DNA from: Camarhynchus parvulus
Lineage: Eukaryota; Chordata; Aves; Passeriformes; Thraupidae
DNA length: 64,000 bases
Direction of reading: 5' to 3'
NCBI RefSeq assembly: GCF_901933205.1
Contig: NC_044574.1
Location: forward strand, 46,347,609 to 46,411,608
Shown here: positions 53,501-64,000 of the stretch, in pieces
Layout of the letters: each line of letters starts with the position of its first letter
Position numbering within the stretch: the stretch's first letter is position 1
Made by a program: the position numbers and the translations under genes
Notes under the pieces: generated by a model
Databases searched by the model: none
What the model was told of the DNA's origin: nothing
Seen by the model: the letters and a program-made list of their open reading frames with translations, nothing else

Positions 53501-54927
53501 TTAACAAAGGGGTTTAAATAGCATATTTTAATTGAGGTTCTATTTCTACTACGGCACTGCCATAGGAGATAGTGTAACAGTCCTTAGAGAAATCATCAAA
53601 CAAAGTCAATTTTATAGATGCAAAGAAAAATATTCTTCACAATCAAAAGTATGGCTGAGGAGGAGAAAGCTAAACAAAACCTTGAAGTCCTAAACTGAAT
53701 AGAAGATACAATGTGAACCTGGACTAAACTTATTCTCCTACAATCTTCCAGTGATGTGCACAGAGCAGCCAATCAGATGTGGTATGATCTAAGAAATATA
53801 ATGATCATTTATCCTACTGTTAATTTCCAAGAAATAGAGCTACTCTTTCAGAAAATTAGGCAGAAATAATCCAAAGACATAATTTTACATTTAAACACCA
53901 TAATTTCTTAACTTAATAGGTGACACTTGATTTAAAAAATTGACAAAAGGGCTAGAGAATCTGTTTCATGCTAATGTGTTTTCATCCATTTTCCTCTCAG
54001 ATCTTAAAAAAATCCAGGGGTTGTGCAGCTCAAAATAGGTTTCAAGTGAAGGCAGAGGCATCTGTGAGAGGCAGGACGATGAATGGTTTTTGAGCAGATA
54101 TTCTCAGCACACTAACCTATTGCAAACTTCTGCAAGGTGGCACAAGATTAGGAAATGGAGTGGATTTAGCAAACAACGTGCACTAGCAGACATCTGCACC
54201 CTTACTGTGGATAAAGAGTCATGAATGATATTTGTCTTCTTCCTCAGTCTTTTTCTGTAAACTTTCTGTAATCATCAGCTACTTCTCTCCTGTGCAAGAA
54301 ATGCAACTTTGATTAAGAACAAACTAGAGGTGAGAACCTGAAAGAGGACCCAAATCACTGAACCTCTATTACCTCAGCTTCCATGAGATTTAGATTCAGA
54401 ATCCTAAATCCATGACATCTTTCACTTTGAAGAAGTGACACCAACAATTAAGATTCTGTTCAGATGCACAAAGTCTCCTAAAGCTCTAAAAACTCACTTA
54501 ACAATCCAATTATGGGCAGGAAATAAAAGATAAACTGCATTTTGTCCAATCAGAGCAGGAACGCAGCAGTATTGAAATCGCTTCCTGGATGTGATCAGGC
54601 ACCATATCATGAGCAGTTAATGTCAGGTACCTGTACGCCCAAAAAGGTTTGATTGTCTAAGAGTGACTCACAAGACTTTGGAAACTGGAAATATACACTG
54701 CCTCATCAGTATTTAATGCCATTTCCAAATAGTAAAGCAAAAGAAAGTCAAAGCTGACAGAGGGATTGAAAGGGCACTACTGATGATGTCAGCATTGTTA
54801 ACTGCAATATCTAAACCAGTTTTATTTGATCCCTTTCCCATAAGTAATCTGGGCTGGCAGAGAAAAGCTCTGTGGTGTTTCAAGCTGTGATACTTCAAAG
54901 TTCTGTGCAGTAGCTACCAAAGAGAAT
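47441..54927. other. Intergenic gene desert, nothing recognised except a GT microsatellite
   Basis: AT-rich non-coding sequence. Short items noted: a doubled ACACCTCAGGT unit near 48060 and a CAAACAAACAAAC run near 50120. CTTTGATT, a weak TCF-like match, lies near 54307. Open frames are short and have no similarity I recognise. Confidence 0.55.
50546..50600. repeat. (GT)n microsatellite with GTGGGT hexamer interruption
   Basis: Alternating TG for about 26 bp, then three GGG runs spaced by TGT (50575-50589), then TG again. This is a compound dinucleotide/hexanucleotide microsatellite and is likely polymorphic. Confidence 0.92.
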
Positions 54928-54969
54928 AAAAACATAAACTTTGATCAGAAAAACATAAACTTTGATCAG
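54928..54969. promoter_or_regulatory. Perfect 21-bp tandem duplication with two TCF/LEF-type sites
   Basis: Unit AAAAACATAAACTTTGATCAG occurs at 54928-54948 and again without change at 54949-54969. Each copy contains CTTTGATC (54939-54946 and 54960-54967), the consensus bound by TCF/LEF factors downstream of Wnt/beta-catenin. Both sites face the same way on the plus strand, two helical turns apart. The duplication and the octamers are seen directly; regulatory use is inference, made more interesting by the Wnt-pathway gene nearby. Confidence 0.55.
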
Positions 54970-54999
54970 CAGCTTCGGCTCAGGATGACGAAGGTAGTC

Positions 55000-56903
55000 A
55001 TCAGCAAGCACGGATCAGAGACTGACCCTCGTAGCTGCCTCCACCCTTGCATGAAGGGCCAGACTGCCTGCAGAAGGTATCTTTTACAAATCTCCACCAG
55101 GACCAAAATTCATTCTAATTCTTGTTCTCGTGGTGCTTTTCCCTGCAGAGAACCTGGTCTCTGGGAAAGACACTAAGTATTTTACTTAATACCCTCCTGT
55201 GGAGTGACCACTGAATTAATCACATGCAAATGTGAATTGCCATTACTAAAGCAAAAAGCAAGACATGGAAGTTTTCAATCAAAGCCTCACAAATCAGTAA
55301 AAGAAATAAGCAAACAAAAATCGTCAGTTACAAATATTCCTCCTCTAAGTAGGAGCTGCAACTAATTTAAAGTACACATTCTAAAGAAATGTACCATCTT
55401 GTATACTGAGACCAGTAATGCAAATAAATGGCTTCTGAGAGAGTGCTATTCACAGACAGTCAATAATTCCCAGTTTTAATCCATCACAATCAATGACCAA
55501 AAAATGTAACAGAACAGTCAGGCCTCCTTTTTTTCTAAGTATTTTTCACTAAATGGATTAAGCATCTTAAAGAAAATATTGTGTTTGTTCATACTAGAAA
55601 ACTCAAAGCATATCTAAGGATACTCCTTGCGTAAAATTCTATGGCTAATTACAGTTGATTTGTAAGTTGAAAAGTATTTATGCCTTTTGAAAGTGTGTCC
55701 ATTTTGTCCTCAGAAAGAGACTGTAAGACAAACATTTAGTATTCCCTTCAGCCAGACCTCTAAATAAATAAATAGAAATTTTATGCTGACCTTGAAAGCT
55801 TGGCCCTATGGACACCTGTTCTGAAGGACAGTGGGTGTCAGGAGAGCATCTGCGTGAAATTCCTGCTTGATAATGCTCCCATGTGGCTGCAGCTACTGCT
55901 TTGTAATTTTACTTTTTTACCCCAGCTGATAAGAGTAACTTGTTGCAGAGGCACCTAGCCTGAGCTGGGACTTTGCACATTTCTACTATTAGCCTATAGG
56001 GAGAATAAGGAAGAAGAAAATCCCTTCTTTGTTGGTTTCATGCTGCAACAATGTAACTATATCCCAGTTTTTTAATCTGTGTTACTTCCAGTAACATTAA
56101 GAAAATATATTCCAGGAACATTAGCCAAAAAGACACTGGTTATTGTTTGGGGTGGGTTTTCTTTGTTTGGTTGGATTTTTTTGGTTTTGTTTTGGGGTTT
56201 TTGGTTTTTTTTTGTAGGTTTGGGGCTTTTTTGAGGCCTGAGCTTATTTGCAAAGAAGCTGTACAATTTTGTATCTAACTTTCCATGGAAGATGTCTCCC
56301 AAAATACAGGGAAATGGAACAACGGTTAAAGTAATGGATTAAAACCTTCAAGAAAAATTAGTGCCCACAGGTTACTATAATTCAAATGTAAAATGTATTT
56401 CTTCTCAATAGAAATAGGTTTCTGCTACATCCCAAAGAAAATCATATAGTAATGTATTTTTCTAAAACAAATAGTAAGCTAACCACCTCCATGGTTAAGT
56501 CACTCTTTCTTGATTAGACATACAAGTCATCATAAATTACAGTTTATTAATAAAAAGATTGCAAGAGCAAAGATTTTGCTGAAACAATGCTATGATTTTT
56601 TGTACACCGTATACAAATAATTTTTCAACCAAGAAATAAAGGAAATGTGAAAGTCCAAAGTTCACCTGTTAACTCTACATCATAAATTAAAATTCTGTCT
56701 GTGTTGCCACACTTGAGGCAGCAGAGCCACATGTACACACATAACTTCCAAGTGAATATGCTAAAACTAATTCATGGATGCTACACTTATTTTTTTTCCC
56801 TGTAAACACTTATTTGAACAATGAATTTACAATTTTACATCACTCAAAGAAAGCAACACCTCAATCTTATGAGGATATAATCCCTAATTTCCTCATTCTT
56901 CAC
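55000..56903. other. Intergenic, with a T/G-rich low-complexity tract
   Basis: Non-coding AT-rich sequence with no recognised gene. The only marked structure is the T/G tract at 56146-56230. Confidence 0.55.
56146..56230. repeat. T/G-rich low-complexity tract
   Basis: T-runs broken by GG to GGGG blocks on the plus strand. On the minus strand it gives a Pro/Lys/Asn-rich frame that is purely compositional. Confidence 0.8.
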
Positions 56904-57130
56904 TCATAGAATCATCGAATAATCTGTGCTGGAAGAGAACTACAAGGGTCATCGAGTCCAACTCCTGGTCCTGCACAGGACACCCCAAGAGTCACACCGT
57001 GTGCCTGAGAGCATTGTCCAAACACTTCCTGAGCTCTGTCAGCCTTGGTGCTGTGACCACTTCTCTGGGAAGCCTGCTCCAGTGCCTAACAAACCTCTGG
57101 ATGAAGAGCTTTTTCCTAATATCTAATCAA
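56904..57130 (-). mobile_element. CR1 LINE 3'-end fragment
   Basis: The plus strand opens with TCATAGAATCATCGAATAATC. It runs through GGTCATCGAGTCCAACTCCTGG, the CCCCAAGAGTCACACC block, CTTGGTGCTGTGACCACTTC and AAGAGCTTTTTCCTAATATC, all reverse-complement CR1 3' sequence. It is about 225 bp on the minus strand and well preserved. Confidence 0.92.
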
Positions 57131-57284
57131 ATTCCCAATAATCTATGAAGTTTCATTTTGTTTTTGTTAGGTTTTAGTTTTTTAAATAGGAATGGATTAT
57201 ACAGGCCAGGAGTTTTCTTGGAGCTCTGACACTTCCAGGACTGCGAGGCCTCCTTGCAGCTCTTGCACGTCCCTCATTGGGTTT

Positions 57285-57572
57285 GGATTACAGAACAAGG
57301 TGAGCTGGAGGGGACCCACAAGGATCACCCAATTCAGCTCCTGGCCCTGCACAGCACATGGCCGAGAGTCACAGCCTGTGCCTGAGAGCATTGCCTCGAG
57401 CTGCTCGGGCTCTGTCAGGCCGTGCTGTGACCTCTGCCCTGGAGAGCCTGTTCCAGTGCCCAACCACCTCTGGGTGAAGAACCTTGCTCTGACATCCAGC
57501 ATAAACTGCCCCTGACACAACTTCAGGCCATTCCCTCGGGTCCTGCCACTGATCACCAGCGAGAAGAGACTA
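57285..57572 (-). mobile_element. CR1 LINE 3'-end fragment, second copy in tandem orientation
   Basis: Reverse-complement CR1 text runs from GGAGGGGACCCACAAGGATCACC to TCAGGCCATTCCCTCGGGTCCTGCC and GAGAAGAGAC. It is about 155 bp from the previous CR1 fragment, in the same orientation and apparently from the same subfamily (both share the CCTGAGAGCATTG block). It extends further 5' than its neighbour and is richer in GC. The minus-strand 166-codon frame at 57197-57697 is a translation of this repeat. Confidence 0.9.
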
Positions 57573-57817
57573 CCTTGCTTGGGCCTGTCCAAGGAATCAG
57601 CACGCCACACCTTCCCTGATTGTCCCCAAACCCCTGGGGATCCTGACAACACCGGCGGCTCCCACTGATTCCATTTGACAAGAAGGTAGCTCTCCAACTT
57701 TGCTTTTAGGGCAGAGGGATGTCACCGCTGTGGGTCTCACGCATCCCGGCCGACCCCGGCCGGGAGCACAGCCCAGGAAAGTCCGGCCGCCCCGGCGCCG
57801 CCGCAGCGCGCAGTGAG

Positions 57818-57836
57818 CAGCGCCACCTGCTGGCGG
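57818..57836 (-). promoter_or_regulatory. Strong CTCF-binding motif
   Basis: The plus strand reads CAGCGCCACCTGCTGGCGG. The 13-bp core CGCCACCTGCTGG (57821-57833) fits the reverse-complement CTCF consensus YGCCMYCTRSTGG at every position. The motif is thus oriented on the minus strand, facing toward DKK2. The match is seen directly; occupancy is inferred, and CpG methylation could block it. Confidence 0.7.
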
Positions 57837-57871
57837 CCGCGGGAACGGCAGCGCTGTCTCCCAGCCCCGGC

Positions 57872-57925
57872 AACACCTGGAACACCGGGAACACCGGGAA
57901 CACCGGGAACACCGGGAACACCGGC
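57872..57925. repeat. 9-bp minisatellite (AACACCGGG)n
   Basis: Six 9-bp units: AACACCTGG, then four exact AACACCGGG, then AACACCGGC. Each perfect unit holds a CCGG. The period keeps the frame, giving Asn-Thr-Gly triplets on the plus strand and Cys-Ser-Arg on the minus; neither is considered coding. Confidence 0.93.
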
Positions 57926-58979
57926 GCCGGGATTCCTTCAGAGGGAGCGGCAGCAACGGGAACGGATACCCAGCAGGAAGCCGGGCAAGCCTCCGGTTCT
58001 GGCCATCAGCTCAATCAATATCCTTCCAAGACGCTCGCGATAATGTATTTCTTATTCCCGGCGAGAAACTTGAGTCAGTTCAGCAAGTTCCTAGAGCAAA
58101 TCTGATGTGGATGGTTGGCCTGAACTCCAGGGGACAAACGTTAAAGATAGAACAGGTGGACAGAGCTTCTGCATATGGGAGACTGGATGCCAGAAGCTTG
58201 ATAATGCTGCAGTTTGTCCTAGATTAGTCTTAGACCTTAGACAAGTCATTTGTCTGATTCTGTATCACCAGTGTAAAACTATGTTGTTGACGCAGATTTC
58301 GGCTGTAAAGGAATGCTCACAGATTAGCATATGCCTTTTCAGTGAATTTCCAGCTAGCGCTTAAAAAAGCTCTGTTTCTGTTTCAGCTCCCTGCCAGCAG
58401 AGCACCCAGCCTTGCGAGACGTGATGTGGTCTCAAATGCAGATGCTGAACATGGGCATCAAAAGGACTCGAGCCTCGCACCAAAGGACCAACTCTCCTTG
58501 TTAGGAAGAAGCACAACATTTGTGGGCACAACTGCTGTCATTCCCACCTATTTTTATTCCCCGTGTCCATATCTTCTCCTGCATCTCTGCTGCAACATCA
58601 GGGAGCTTTTCTCGTGCAGAGTCTAGACGGATAGTACATATTTGAATTAGCATGAGGAATTTGGAACGAGGTTTGTTTACCAGCCTGCAGTTCTATGTCC
58701 TTATCTGAACCAAGCTGCTCACGCTTCTGAGCATCAGGCATTGCTGCTCATCAGAAAGTTCTCTCTCCAGACAAGACACATTGCTCTCAATTTAAAAGAG
58801 TTACCAAACACATTTGAAATGGAACTAAATTGGAACAGGCTAACAAAAGAAGTACAACAATTATTCAAGGTTTCACAATTCAGCTCGCTTTCTTCAAAAG
58901 GAAGGTTAGAGAGGAATACGTTGATGTTCTTGCATGTCTATTTGACCAGAAGAGGATAAGGGCTATTGGAACCAGAAAA

Positions 58980-59245
58980 AAGACAAGATTCAGCAGCTGA
59001 ATCTGTAAAAATTCAGGTTAGAAATCAGAAGTGTATTTTTTCTGAGTGAAGGTAAACCATTTAGCCAGCCAATACACAATCACTGACTGTCACTTGGAGA
59101 CTTCAGTTCAGCATTGGATATTCTTCAAAAATACATTTTCTGTGATCCCACAGAGATCCTGAAGAACCACACAAAACATAGATTAATGATCTGCAAGCTG
59201 AATTGTGCAAAGAACCTGACTAGATGATTTTAACATTTTTGTCCT
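58980..59245 (+). mobile_element. Possible ancient CR1-like remnant
   Basis: Two short matches in the right order for a decayed CR1/L3-type 3' end: ATTCAGGTTAGAAATCAG (like the TTCAGGTTAGAC region) near 59012, and GACTAGATGATTTTAAC near 59218. The rest is too diverged to recognise. It could be coincidence. Confidence 0.3.
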
Positions 59246-62200
59246 TCACAATTTAAAAATACTTTGTATTTTAATACTGAGCATGTGAACAATTCCTTTT
59301 CTCTTTACTAATTTTATTGACTTCAACAGGAGAACTGAATGGCTTGAATTTGAGCATGGGATTATGTGTTATACTGACACAAGACCACTATTAGAATTGT
59401 AGGAGGTTACAGATGTCATTCTCTAAGTAAAGTTGATCATACAGCAGCTAAAAACCCTATAGCTTTCTCAAGAAGAACAGGGAACATTGCCCAGCTCTCA
59501 ATGACTCTCAGGAAACTCTCTTTAGAGATGTGGATCTGCCTAACAGCTGAAAGTCAACCACTCTGTACAGGATCTGTTATAATCAGACATTTATAATACT
59601 TTAAAAATAAAAAGAAACTTGGAAAGTTAAATTATGTTTCCATTCATCTGACTTCGTTCCAAGCCTGTAATGCCTATTACACCTCAGCTGGATTATATTT
59701 GAGACTCATTTCAACTAGTTAGCAATGTTTAGAGGTCAATATAATTTTTGACCTGATGCATTAAAAGGGGGAGATTTATAAACAGTATTGACTAGCTCAT
59801 GCCTAAGACATCACATCAAAACTATGCCATGCTTTTTCTCAAATTCTTCCTCGCTTTCTTCGAGTCTTTTAAAGCGTACGTCATTTTATGCTACATAAGT
59901 CTCTCATTAAGGGCCTTAGAGCTCTTTATAAGTTTTCTGTCCTCTCTACAAATTTCACCCACAAGTAGAAACTAATCTGCCCCAGGCTGGAGTCCAAGTA
60001 CCACGTTTTACACCCCACATCTTGCAAGGGAGTCCCACAGTTGCCACAGCCACTTTCTCTGTGTGACACCAAAATCCAAATTGTCTGCCATTTCAGGGCA
60101 TCTGCTACTGCAAAACAACTAAACAGCAAAACTAAAAAAGTCCAAGCACATACTTGAAATTCACTTCATCAGGAAAACACAGATTTCTAACCTGTATTTC
60201 TGTTATTTTAAGTACTTCTCTATGCAGCTTACAGCACCTTTAAGGAGGCGCAGAAAAAGTAGCAAGGCATGAGAGTAAATATGAGGGGGTGTGCATGTGC
60301 ATGTATTTAAATACATAAAAGCCCCATGCCAAAAATCTCAGGAAGGCTGAGAAGGAAGGCCTTCTTGTCTTCCTTGGAAGAGAAGTGTGAAAAATAGATT
60401 CCAGTCATTTTGCAGGAAGATCCTGCCTAGTATTGCAGTTTCTGAGGTGGACTTCATATTGAAAGCAAGAATTCAAATCCTTTGCCTGACATATATACAC
60501 ACATGTATGTAACACACATATCACACGTGTGCTTTTTTTGCATTCACAGGGTGTTCTGCATGGATTTTCTGCTCTCCTTGCCTGAAAGCTGACCAGACAC
60601 CTGGGAACATCTACACACTGACCTCAGCAATCTTTGCACAGGTCTCTCAAAAGGCACTATGGGACAATCTAAATTCCAGAATTACATTGCTTTGAGTGGT
60701 TTCCAAGAAGGCAAACGAGAAACGGCTTTTTTCTTTCCTTGATCACAGAGAATTCTGAACCTTTTGGGAAAGCCTTTGAACTTCCATTAAATGTGATCTG
60801 TTTAATGTTTGGATCTGTCGAAGGAGAGGCAGTCAGATAAACTGGGCCAATGTTGAAATGGACTTGCTTCCAACACCTCTACAGTGTAATCACATTTCCC
60901 TGAGCACCTCTATAGATAATTATTGGATTAGACATTCAAAGAGGTGATTGACAAACAGAAATCAGGCAAATAATCTACCATTTTTCTACCTTTTTCATCC
61001 AAAGGGATTCAGACCTACAACAAAGGAGCTTTATGTGCTCCACTGCCTACTGTAAGGATTAAACTCTTCAAGGTTGACATCTTTGGAGCTGGAAATTATT
61101 GGCAAAACATTTCTCATCTGTGTCTCAACCTAGGAAAATGAGATATTTTTTCTGTATTCAAGTCCTCTGAAATGAGTCACCTAAAGCAGCCTAACGTGCC
61201 ATCTCCATTTGGTTACAATAGAGCAGACATAAATTTTCAATCTTATCAGGAGTCACCAGTCCCTAAGTATTAGTGGCGCCTACTGAATTTTATCCAGGGA
61301 CCTAACAGAAAACATCTGTTCTTGTACTTCACAGAAAATCAATAGATTAAATCAACCTTCTCTTTTCTCCTTTATTCTGTTCATTAAAGGCATAGGTTTT
61401 CTTTCATTTTTCTTCTATTTCTTTTAATAACTCACTTCTCCTTGCAAGTCAAATCCTAGTATATTATAGAGATTTCTATGTCTCTTTCTGGGCTTACTTG
61501 GGGAGACATGTACCTCTGCTCTAGCAAAATACAAGCAGTAGAAATTATTTTTGAGGGACATATTTACAAAGACCTTTGTTAAGTTATACCTAGTATTTGG
61601 ACCAAGGCCCAGCAATACTTAAAAATGGAACCCCAAATATTATTTACTGCCTTTTCTACCTTTTTCCATGTATAATTCATGTTGCAAAATGTGATGCGGT
61701 AACTAAAAAATCCTCTAACCTCATACATTTCACCAAATGTGCCAAAGCATCACAACTGTCAAGTAAGGTGTGCTTTGTGGAGTCACCCACATGACAACAC
61801 TTACTTAGCTCAGTTTTGAATCTAGTAATGAATTGTCAATGTTTGCACACATCATCCCATCAGTTTGCATCATGTCACCAGTACTGTACATCAGGTTTGC
61901 ACCAGAACATTCTAACAATGCAGCACAATATCCAGCATGCTTATAAATGAAAAGCACTCTTCACCTAAATAGTAGGCAAAATGAGGCACTTCTGGACTAA
62001 GAGGGAGAGAGACATTAAGGCAGAGTGATAAAAAAAACAGGGCTGAAAAATGTCATTCTGCTATAAATAGGAGTATTAATATTAGAAATTTTTACCAAGA
62101 CAGCAGAACTGAGATTTTTTTCCACTTGCACTAATATTAAAAATGTCTAAATATTGTCAAAGTATTATACTTTTTTTTTCCTGAATAAACATCTGCAGGT

Positions 62201-64000
62201 AAAAATCTTCAGCATTAAAATTGGGGAAAAACTCCTATCATGCAGAATTTTCTCCTTTTCTCTTACCTGTGGAGATTTCACATTTTTTATGCAGTCAAAT
62301 ATGAAGCCAAAATATGATGAAGTGTAAATGAATATACCTTACTTTTGCTGCAATAGGTAGATGTAAATAAAACACTGGAAGGCCAAGTTTGAGTTGAGTT
62401 GAAATCATGTTATATTCCTGATATGCATTGCAAAGGTGTTATGAGAAGTGCATGAGAGTTTTATTTCTTTGTGTATGAGAAGCTGATAAACAGAGCTGGT
62501 GCACAATAAAGCAATATATACGATATATGAAATGCTTTAAATCATCCAGCAAGGATAAATCCCTGCCTGATCTAGATAACCAGGGTTCCACTGGAACACT
62601 CCATAGCACATTGTGCATGTCGTACAACCTGGCACCAGCTCCTGCATAAAACCTGAAACGTGGCAGGGAGGCAGAATTGTATCCAGGGCCTTCCAACAAT
62701 TGGAATCAAGCTTTTTGCCCCATGTCATGATTGAACTCAGTCACAGTAAATCAAAACTCCTTTTTTGGGTCTGTAACAAACACAAAATGTAGCAACCTCA
62801 GAACCACCTCCTTTAGGATTTTTCTGTCCATTTAGTGCAACACCATGAGAACTTTGTCACTGGGACTATTGGCTGTCAGTGAGCTGCAGCTTGAGGGGGC
62901 TTCTCCCCACAGTTTAAGATGAGGATTCGGAGAATTTTCTCTGGGGAAAAGAAAATTATTACTGGAAATTAATTTACTATGGTGTCAAGGTAAAAAGAGA
63001 TGGAGATAAAGAAACATCTCTTAGGATAAGAAAGAAGAAGAAGAAGAAGAAAGAAGTAGTGAGAGGAAAAAAATTAGACAAGTGGCAGCCCACAGCCAAG
63101 CAAAATTTAGTCTAGAATGGTGCAATGGCTGAACACCCCAGACTTGGGAAACCTTTTCAATCAGGAAGGGAACTGATTTGACTATCATCTGATGAATGAC
63201 AGAACAGCCAAGTTGCTCAAAAAGTGGGATATTGTCACTTTCTATCTCAGTTCCTCTGAAGAAAGCAGTTGGGCTTTTTATGAGATTTGTATTTGTTAGC
63301 TATTAAAAAACTATAGCTCACTTGCTACTGAATAAAAATCCTAAGAGGTGTGAGGACCAAAAAACAACTGATACAAAACTCCATAAAATAATTAAACTTC
63401 AGACCTACCCAAATGCTGACATCAAGTGTGTAAAAGTCATTGATAGTTCTCTGTCTCATGGGAAACAGATTGATGAAACACAGCTGTGTTCACAGCAATT
63501 GATGGCATACATCATCATTTCCACAGCATTCACATTAAATTACTTAGCAGCCATAGTGCCAGCATAGATTATGGGATAACCCAGTTCTTTCTTTTAATCT
63601 CAGGCATCTGGAATTTCAGGGTCACAGGAACCTTTCTTCCTTCCCCCGTATTTTTTTTTCAAGTCAAGATAGATAAAGTAGTAATACCAAAGGCATGAGA
63701 ATACCAAGTCTCCTCTAAGCAATATTTATTCACATTGCATTCAAAAATAACTTTTAGAGTAATCCAAAATTTTAATATATATTAATATCCAACCGCAGGA
63801 GCACAGGAAAAGGGAGAGAAGCTTAGACTAACAAGAAGTTCAAAAAACATCCTGTAAAAGTTTTGGCAATGTAGCATCCTTCTATATGAACCACAGCTGT
63901 GCAACTTGCCTATTTTCATTGCATTAGCAGATCCAGGAGCCTCACAGCCTCAGACATCATACCCTCAGCTGGTTAGCTGAAGTGACAGAAGGTCCAAATG
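59246..64000. other. Intergenic, nothing recognised
   Basis: AT-rich non-coding sequence to the end of the window. Minor items: TG/CA-alternating patches near 60285-60310 and 60490-60530, and the AAG microsatellite at 63030. No gene, RNA gene or transposon was recognised. Confidence 0.55.
63030..63057. repeat. (AAG)n microsatellite
   Basis: An imperfect run of about nine AAG/GAA trinucleotides on the plus strand within a purine-rich stretch. Confidence 0.85.

Larger units (their letters stand above)
57700..57990. promoter_or_regulatory. Small isolated CpG island in the gene desert
   Basis: About 290 bp of very CpG-dense sequence (CCGGCCGACCCCGGCC, CCGCCGCAGCGCGC, GGCGGCCGCGGG) abutting two CR1 fragments and followed by AT-rich sequence. 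It is about 32 kb upstream of the DKK2 promoter island with no recognisable gene beside it. It carries the CTCF motif and the 9-bp minisatellite. A 128-codon frame beginning with an ATG at 57719 exists, but the opposite strand is also open, so coding is not supported. Confidence 0.7.

Noticed and set aside
57197..57697. 166-codon minus-strand open frame
   Set aside because: It covers a CR1 tail and GC-rich flank. There are no domains, and the sense direction only follows the repeat.
57719..58105. 128-codon plus-strand frame with Asn-Thr-Gly repeats starting at an ATG
   Set aside because: The repeats come from the 9-bp minisatellite, and the opposite strand is open over the same stretch. No similarity or splice context supports coding.

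Overview
The window looks like 64 kb of a bird genome. It is AT-rich, gene-poor and low in repeats. The only dispersed repeats I can recognise are 3'-end fragments of CR1 LINEs, with typical tails such as 'atagaatcacagaat' or its reverse complement. A vertebrate gene start was recognised by protein similarity. The species cannot be told, and other CR1-carrying sauropsids cannot be excluded from sequence alone.

The one real protein-coding feature is the first coding exon of DKK2 (Dickkopf-2, a secreted Wnt modulator) on the minus strand, coding bases 24384-24641. It holds the start codon, signal peptide, the conserved N-terminal NSIKS motif and the linker before the first cysteine-rich domain. 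The left 24.4 kb (1-24383) is the start of intron 1. The cysteine-rich exons were not found and should lie beyond position 1, which fits the very long first intron of mammalian DKK2. Just upstream of the exon (to the right) are an A-rich 5' leader and a strong CpG island at about 25250-25760, the likely promoter.

The right 38 kb (25761-64000) is non-coding sequence upstream of DKK2. In mammals this interval is the gene desert between DKK2 and PAPSS1. It contains a GC-rich block with a 15-bp tandem repeat (about 30.1-31.05 kb), five clear CR1 fragments (34.25, 45.9, 46.8-47.4, 56.9 and 57.3 kb), and a perfect 21-bp tandem duplication carrying two TCF/LEF-type CTTTGATC sites (54.93 kb). It also contains a small isolated CpG island at 57.7-57.99 kb with a near-ideal CTCF motif and a 9-bp minisatellite, plus ordinary microsatellites.

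No operon, mobile defence system, CRISPR or RNA gene was seen, and I see no evidence for a new multi-gene system. The points most worth checking are the DKK2 exon 1 splice donor, which appears moved 39 nt downstream in frame relative to the mammalian exon end, and the candidate regulatory elements in the upstream desert. All other open frames look like chance, low-complexity or repeat-derived frames.
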